Below the pieces are notes generated by a model. The model was given only the letters and a program-made list of their open reading frames with translations, did no database searches and had not been told where the DNA came from. This document shows positions 57,240 to 64,000 of a stretch of DNA of 64,000 bases, in pieces (within the stretch, counting starts at the first letter, position 1; each line of letters opens with the position of its first letter). The DNA lies in contig NC_071670.1 in the NCBI RefSeq assembly GCF_028554725.1, positions 34,032,001 through 34,096,000 on the forward strand, given 5' to 3'. Both the position numbers and the translations under genes were made by a program. Source of the DNA: Zeugodacus cucurbitae (taxonomy: Eukaryota; Arthropoda; Insecta; Diptera; Tephritidae).

Positions 57240-58460
57240 AATTTCAATTGCGAACAAATTTTCAAATTAATTTCTGGTCCATACAATCAGTGAACTTGAG
57301 ATACAAACAAATACATATGTACGCACACGTATACATTTGTGTGTATTTGTCACGGGTATCTTTACGGGTAGCGTCTCCTTCCAATTGAATCACTTAATTC
57401 GATGATTGATGTTATTTCTGATTTGAATTTAATTCGCTATTAATTGACCCAATTTTCTCCACAAACAATTTGTCACAACAATGAACAGAATACAACAAAA
57501 AATGAAGTAATACAAAAAATGCCAGCGCAACAATTGAGTACCCACAAAAAGATTGATCTGCAACGATCCCAAATTAAAGCAGATTAAGATCAACAGTTAT
57601 TTGCAGAGAGCAAACAAAGCAACAAGAATTACTGCGCACCCAACCGTCTCACTCCACTTACCGCCACCCTTTCAGCAGAGCACCACAACAAACTTCGTTG
57701 AGATAGTACGTTATCCAAAGTGAGTTTCTTCCAACCTTACCCGCTTTGTTTCCGCTCGGCGACCATCCATAAACTTGCAACACATTCGACAGCCCAGTCT
57801 TTTGTCCACTTCATATATTTCAACCACAATCAGCCCATTTGAGTTTGGTTCGGCTCCTTTACTACTTTATTTTGCATTTCGCTTGTGTGTCGTCCACTGG
57901 CATCTTTTTAAAAACCCTCTTACACTATCGCCAACATAATTTGCGCTGCTTTAATGGCAATTTGTAAAAATTCACCCTCGTAACATGACAATTTTGTACT
58001 TTATCGATGATCGTTAATCAGCGGCAGTAACGCCGAACCAACTAAAGCAATAGCAACAACAACAATAACAACGGCAACAGCAAAAATAACAATTGAGTCG
58101 ACCAAAACAACTGTAACGGCAATGGCAGTGGCAGCGGCAAGCAAATAAAAAGCAACAAAAAAGTCTGGTCGAAGAAAATAAAATGTGCACCAGCAATTTG
58201 TTGTTTACAGAAACTTTGCTCATAAATAAACGCAGTCGTTGTCAGCTCCCCCACCAACCCGACCCGCCACGATTCGGTTGTGTTCTGTTGATTGTGATCA
58301 TCCAAAAGTAAAATCATATCCGCAAGAAAGGAGTGAAGACGGAGTGAATGTGCGCGGCGCAAAAGAACGGAGATGGAAAGTTATTGTATCGCGTTGCATT
58401 GCGCGCTACGCTGGACAACTGCCGCTATATTCTTATTGTCTTACTCGGTAACACACAAAC
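57240..58460. other. GC-richer non-coding island 4
   Basis: Unique-looking DNA with CAACAA runs (58045-58080) and GGCAGTGGCAGCGGCAA-type stretches. The open frames on the minus strand are Leu/Cys-rich translations of those simple runs. No gene is called. Confidence 0.45.
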
Positions 58461-60544
58461 AGTATTGGTGAAAACTTAGGCAGCTTCTGAGCGCTTCTTC
58501 TGAGTTTTAGCGGGCATACTAACTTGTACCTCAATGCCATTCGACTGTTAAAAAACTAAAGACACTTATGATTCTTTCTTTTTACAAAGCTTTAAGATCT
58601 CAACATGAGTTTTTTAAACTCAGGCAGTAAATGTGGTTATGAAACTGAATTGAAATTGGTCTGAGCTGTTCTGTAATTGATAATGATAGCTGTTGTTCCT
58701 AATCCTTCTTTTTGCTGCATTTCTCAGGTTTGAGTACATAGTCAGACGCCTGTCTTCAGATCTCTGGAGCTTATTTTATGACTGAAATTTTGATGTTATG
58801 GTGTTCTTACTTATTCTTTCAATAAGGATCAGAGCAAATTTTAATTTTATTTATGGATGATTTCAAGCTTAATCAAGAATCTACATATGCCTTTAGTGGA
58901 AACATTCTGTACGATTTGCTCCGGTCAATACTCAAGGTTTTTTAAGCTCTACATAAATCATCCAATAATCTTAGTCCATCTAAACTGCCTGAAGTTTAAA
59001 TTGATAGCTCAGATCTTGCGGAAAATATCATCTAGAGTAGAAATCGGTTTTTATCGAATCACAAAGTGACCTTCTCCACTAGTTATTTCTTTCAATAAAT
59101 GATATTAGAACTAAAGACTCCGCTCCGGAGACCTACTCGGGAACGACTTCAACGGTCAGTGTTCAGGCTTATCCATTACATGATAGCGAGACTTCAAAAG
59201 TGTTAGCGTTGTTCGCCGAGAGAATCTTTACACCAAGAGAATAGAACACCTTACAAAAGTAGCCTTTGATACCGAGAGAAGTTCTCTGTTGGACTTCAGA
59301 GCAGATACCAGTTTTTGATGTTGATGGTTCATGATAGACCAAATCTATAACTGCAAAGTAAGGATTGTCATAATTGACATGTAGGTCATGACACGAGTGC
59401 TCTGCTTACAAAAGCAATATCATGAGGGAGAGTCGGTCTTACCTTAATATTATCTAAACAATTTTCCTTAATTTAACATATTGGAGAAATTGTGTTCTCT
59501 CTATATCTTTATTATGGAAACATATACCATAATCAGGCGAATACCTGATTACTTTCTTACATCATCAATTATTTTTCAAACTTCTGTTTCCATCCCGAAT
59601 TTCATCCCGTTTCTAAGAAACCTGGGAAGCTCTTGGAGTCCAACTGTGAGATTATGATACAATAAGCTATTGTTCTGGTTCTGGTTATGTTATTTTTTGT
59701 GATTAACGAAAAATATTGCAATATAGTGCTGAAGTTTATATCTATACTGTACTCATTTTCATTTAAATATATTGAATGCGATGGCCACTTGAAAGCTATT
59801 GTATCCACTATACTTGTATTGAGCGGTGCACAATTGTCAGTTACATTTACCCGCGCAATTGTAGATACATAAATAATTTCCTATAAGTAAATTGTAGCTA
59901 AGTAAGTACTGGATGTGTGTATACAAGTTGTATTTCTTGAGCATAACACAGCGAGTCGAGTGGTCTCGTAATTTCTTAATTGTTTAGCTTTCCAACAATT
60001 TCTTTGCGATTTCATTGATTTGTTGTTTTGTTTGTAGGCGTTTTGTTGTATGTGTTGTTGTTGTTTGTATGTACATAACTACTCCGGCGATTGGCATCTA
60101 TGGAATGCATGAATTAACACTGCAATGAAGGCTTAAGCATTCTATTATGGGGAGCCAGCCATTTGCGTGAGCTCAGCGATAGACAAAGAGTGAATTTGTA
60201 TTTGTTATTGTTGTATTGTTGTGAATGTACTACACCGTATACATATATGTATCTGTGTGTATATGGGTTATTACTCAATTAAACGGTTCATTGGTTGCAT
60301 CGAATCATTGTCGTTAATTATAATTTGTTATTAATAATAATGGTAACAAAACTAATATACTATTACACGGCTCAACAGCATTCTTGGAGATTGGGTTATA
60401 CTATACACATACATACATAGTTACATCAATGTAGTTTCCTAATTTTAATGAAGATTTTAGATGTGACCGAAATATTTAAATTAAATTTAGTAAAAAATGG
60501 CAATAATTTTAATACGGCAAGCATACGTCTACGTAATTGAAATA
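58461..60544. other. Unassigned stretch
   Basis: Short open frames only, and no recognised exon or transposon. A (TGTTGTT)n run lies near 60020-60065. Confidence 0.4.
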
Positions 60545-60717
60545 CAGTTGAACTTCCCTAACTCGAATCACCACAATTCACAAAAAAACTACGAGTTGGA
60601 GAAACTTCCGAGTTCCGGAAGGTAATTTGTATGAAAATGTATTTCTATTGCCAATTCAATAGTTCGAGTTATGGAGAACTTCGAGTTATAGAAGTTCGAG
60701 TTATGGGAGTTCAACTG
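60545..60717. mobile_element. Pogo/Tigger-like MITE, compact copy (173 bp)
   Basis: The left end is CAGTTGAACTTCCCTAACTC. The right end, read inverted, is CAGTTGAACTCCCATAACTC. TA flanks both sides (60543-60544 and 60718-60719). It is the best preserved of the three copies. Confidence 0.85.
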
Positions 60718-60939
60718 TAATATTAATATTTATATGTTTATTATTATTATTATTAGATATAAATATATTGAAATCAACCAAAAGTTTAAAGAATTTCATC
60801 AAATTATGGCATCAAATCATTTTACATCTCGAAAACATGTTCGATTCTCTTTTATATCGAACATAATAATCGAATAAATTAATGCCGAATATGGCAACCA
60901 AATATCAACAATAGATAAAATAAATATATTAGTTAATAA

Positions 60940-62700
60940 CCTGATCCCACGAAACCCTGAAACTGTAAGAAAACTCAACCTCATTTGTCCTTTTTGAATA
61001 CAAAAATGTATACCTTTACCTTATATGAATCCTTAAACTTTAAACAAATCTGACGTCACGTAAAAAAAATAATTGTAAAGAAGCCTTGACTCACGTGACC
61101 CCTCGAAATGCAATCATCTTGAAATATATACCCCCTTGACACCACCTAACTCTTTATATGTAAGAAAAATTACATCACATGGTCAACTAAAATACAAAAA
61201 ATTCAACCCCAGCCGACCCCTCAAAATATAAGCAAATCTGACTTCAAGTGACCTATCAAAGAACCTTGAGCTCACGCTTACCCCTCAAAATGTAAACAAA
61301 TGCGGTTTCACCTGGCTTCTAAGATATAAACAAACCCGACGTCAGGGGATCCAATAAAATCTAGATAAACCTGACCCAACGTCACCTCTTAAAATGTGAC
61401 AAACCAAACAAGATCCTTCAAAGTGTAAACAAACCCGACCTGACGTGACTCTTCTGAATGTAAACAAACCTGACCACACAACTCCTTAACCGTAAATAAA
61501 TTTTATCTGGCGTACCGTCAAGATATAGTTAAACCTGACCCCACGTGACTCCTTAAGCGGCTATAAAAGTGTATGTATATATGTGATTGGCGTTGCAACC
61601 GTTTAGCCGGTTATAGCCGAATCGACGGTAGTGCGCCACCTGTCTCTCTCCTTCGCAGTTCGGCGCCAGTTGGAGATCCCAAGTGTAACCAGGTCGCTCT
61701 CCACCTGGTCCCACCAACGGAGTGGAGGCCTTCCCCTTCCTCGGCTTCCTCCGGCGGGTACTGCATCGAACACTTTCAGGGCTGGAGTGTTTTCGTCCAT
61801 TCGGACAACATGACCTAGCCAGCGTAGCCGCTGTCTTTTTATTCGCTGAACTATGTCAATGTCATCGTATAACTCGTACAGCTCATCGTTCCATCGTCTG
61901 CGGTATTCGCCGTTGCCAATGTTCTGAGGACCATAAATCTTGCGCAAAATTTTCCTCTCGAAAACTCCTAGTGTCGTCTCATCTGATGTTGACATCGTCC
62001 AAGCTTCTGCACCGTAAAGCAGGACGGGAATGATAAGCGACTTGTAGAGCTTGAAAGTGTAACCCATGAAAAATTAGGAGCGGTCACTCTTTCGAACACT
62101 GCCATTCAAAAAAAAATTATTCAAGATGCGACCTTGCCGATGTCACAGGATATTTCGAAAGTGTATCACAGGTAAAGCCTCCTAAAGTTTAAAAAATTTT
62201 ATTTTGAAGTCACTTCTTCCTCAAAATTTAATACTCTGGTAAAACCCCCTTGAAATTTAAATAATTCTGATTTCAAGTCACTTCTTCCTTAAATTTTAAT
62301 CAAATCTGGCATCACTTCGCCCTTCACAATATAGCCATTTGACCTTTTGTAACTGTTCAAAATATAAACAAACCTGATCCCAAGTGTCTAAATATAATCA
62401 AACCTGACCATCGCTAAATATGTGAAATAACCTTATACCACGTCAACTCTCCAAATGGACTAACGAACTTGACTTCATGTGAACCCATACATATAGACGG
62501 CTGCCAAAATGTCATTGATCTCTAGCAAAATTTAGACAAACCTGACCGCGCTTGAACCAGCCCTTTATAAATGCCATTGGCCGGTCAAAATTCACTAACC
62601 TCGACCAAATGTAAACAAACCGACCAAATGTCATTAACCTAGACCAAAGTGTAAACAAATCCTGGACAAATGTCATCGATCTCTGCCAAAATGTAAACTA
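60940..62700. repeat. Degenerate minisatellite, unit ~36-40 bp, split by a LINE
   Basis: Imperfect units of the form CTCAAAATGTAAACAAACCTGACCTCACGTGAC recur from about 60940 to 61560 and again from about 62150 to 62700. The last part drifts to CCAAATGTCATTAACCTCGA-type units. Spacing is irregular because of indels. The LINE fragment at 61575-62090 separates the halves. Confidence 0.65.
61575..62090 (-). mobile_element. LINE 3' fragment, best preserved copy of its family
   Basis: An uninterrupted 154-codon frame at 62067-61603 encodes the post-RT C-terminus of the same LINE. It runs from K-L-Y-K-S-L-I-I-P-V-L-L-Y-G-A-E through RIKRQRLRWLGHVVRMDEN and G-R-G-R-P-P-L-R-W to V-D-S-A-I-T-G and a stop. 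The endonuclease and reverse transcriptase domains are absent (5' truncation). The intact frame suggests a fairly recent insertion. Confidence 0.85.
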
Positions 62701-64000
62701 TCATGTTCAATACATGTGGCCCGTATAGTCCGATTACGAACATTTTGGAGGAGTGATGGAGCAATTTTGTATATTTTTTATGGTGTACCCCAATATGTAC
62801 AGATATCCGACAAACAGTACCATGATGTTAGGCATGATTTTGAAAATATGACAAATTGAACTCATTTCTATACACGCACATTAACTGTCTGAACCATTGG
62901 CTTTTTGACATTTTTTGTTACCTTTCGATCGGTTTATAAAGGTAAGAGAAAAATTATAATTTCACTAATGTATAAGCTTCATACCGCAAATACACATGTA
63001 TGGCACGTAAATAAATGGACGTGAGTATTTCCAACTAGAAATGCTCAAATAAGCTTTTTAGAATGCACCGTTGTATATGACGCACATAAGTCACATAAGC
63101 TTATATTTATTCAGATATATGTAATGCACGTAGCGACTTACAGACATACGAGTCTACATATGTAAACAACATAATAAGCATTTATATTCTTGATGCAGTG
63201 GCATGCAATCGACTTTTTTCGAACCCTTTTCCAATCTTTATTAATTACCATACATACATACATATCTACACACACACACATGCATTTGTATGTTTGGCCG
63301 CCCGTGAGCGCGTGTTGCATGTGTAAGCATTTTTTCCATGAAGTCATCATTAGAATGTTTTAATATGAATCTGAGACGTGCGCGTAGACTTCAATGAGCG
63401 CTTCACTCCATTTGTGGTGATCCAAAGCATGATCGAACCAAAACCAGTTCTTCCCGAGAATACAATCAGTTTGTACGTGAAAGTTTTGCCAAAAAGCCCG
63501 TAAAAATTGAATTAAAATTTTTTGGTGTAATTGCCTGTTGACAAATTTTGAAGCTTTCAAAGGAGAGATAGCGCTGGAAGAAATATTATTATAATATAAT
63601 ATGATATTATGATATTTGTTAAAAAGGTGCAACTTGTAGACTTCCTCGAAATGTATCGATGTGCTTTTTATGTTGTTCTTTGTATGCTCTCTGGAGTTTA
63701 TAATGGTGGCATTTTCTGAGAATCGTCTCACATTTTGTTAAATCTTTATAAAGCTGAACTTTCTTGAACGGAGTAGTAAAAGTACTTGTCTCAACTTATT
63801 ATATTGACTACACCAATTTCAGAGGCTATAAACATTCAGAGATTTGTAAGATATAGGCATTCCCAATGGTAGTATTCCAATACTTTATCTTCAGGAGGGC
63901 GTTGATTGGGAAACCACCATCATAGGTTGAAATCTAGTATCATGATATTTATTTGTTTATCTTCTGTATTTTAAGGCGTTGTACTTTTCAGCACTTTATT
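62701..64000. other. Unassigned right end of the window
   Basis: It holds (AC)n near 63270-63281 and a 123-codon minus-strand open frame (63731-63360). That frame encodes a mixed-composition peptide with an H-H-K-W-S-E-A-L-I-E stretch. I do not recognise it; it could be an exon or a transposon piece. No splice context settles it. Confidence 0.35.

Noticed and set aside
58014..58362. Leu/Cys-rich minus-strand frames
   Set aside because: Produced by CAACAA and GGCAGC simple-sequence runs, not by a gene.

Overview
The window is dipteran genomic DNA. It is AT-rich, with split genes, 60-70 nt introns, poly(A) signals, and protein-coding genes in islands among many decayed transposons. The coding content (a pickpocket-type DEG/ENaC channel and an ANKLE2 orthologue of Drosophila-like size) together with the types of repeat point to a higher fly. 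A tephritid fruit fly is my best guess; that is inference from repeat character, not from a diagnostic gene.

Layout. Positions 1-2000 hold a complete two-exon gene for a small secreted Ala/Pro-rich protein. Positions 8729-11430 hold a second two-exon secreted gene, a Ser/Thr-rich mucin-like protein with five 21-residue tandem repeats. The two share a phase-1 intron just after the signal peptide and C-terminal G-Y-x-Y motifs, so they may be distant relatives. From 12.4 to 20 kb there is almost only transposon-derived sequence. Positions 20901-28498 (minus strand) carry an 11-exon Ankle2 gene whose full 1139-residue frame can be spliced together from the sequence. Positions 30822-36503 (minus strand) carry a 12-exon pickpocket-family sodium channel gene of 578 residues, with a mariner fossil and a rearranged repeat inside its large second intron. 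From 37 kb to the end I find no convincing protein-coding gene. That half alternates transposon debris with four GC-richer, ORF-poor islands (39.8-41.6, 46.9-48.5, 52.6-54.5 and 57.2-58.5 kb) that look like regulatory or large-intron DNA.

Repeats dominate. A non-coding ~1.35 kb family with hairpin ends is present in eight copies (A-H). There are three copies of a TA-flanked pogo/Tigger-like MITE, a 1.56 kb Tc1-like element with nested inverted/direct repeats, a 520 bp MITE beside Ankle2, and several mariner/Tc1 transposase fossils. Five fragments of one LINE family are present, one of them nested in a DNA transposon. A degenerate minisatellite at 60.95-62.7 kb is split by another of these LINE fragments. 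The genes do not form a pathway: they are two extracellular/cuticle-like proteins, a nuclear-envelope/cell-division scaffold and a membrane ion channel.

Exon boundaries were assigned by eye from GT/AG sites, reading-frame phase and family resemblance. No database search was possible.
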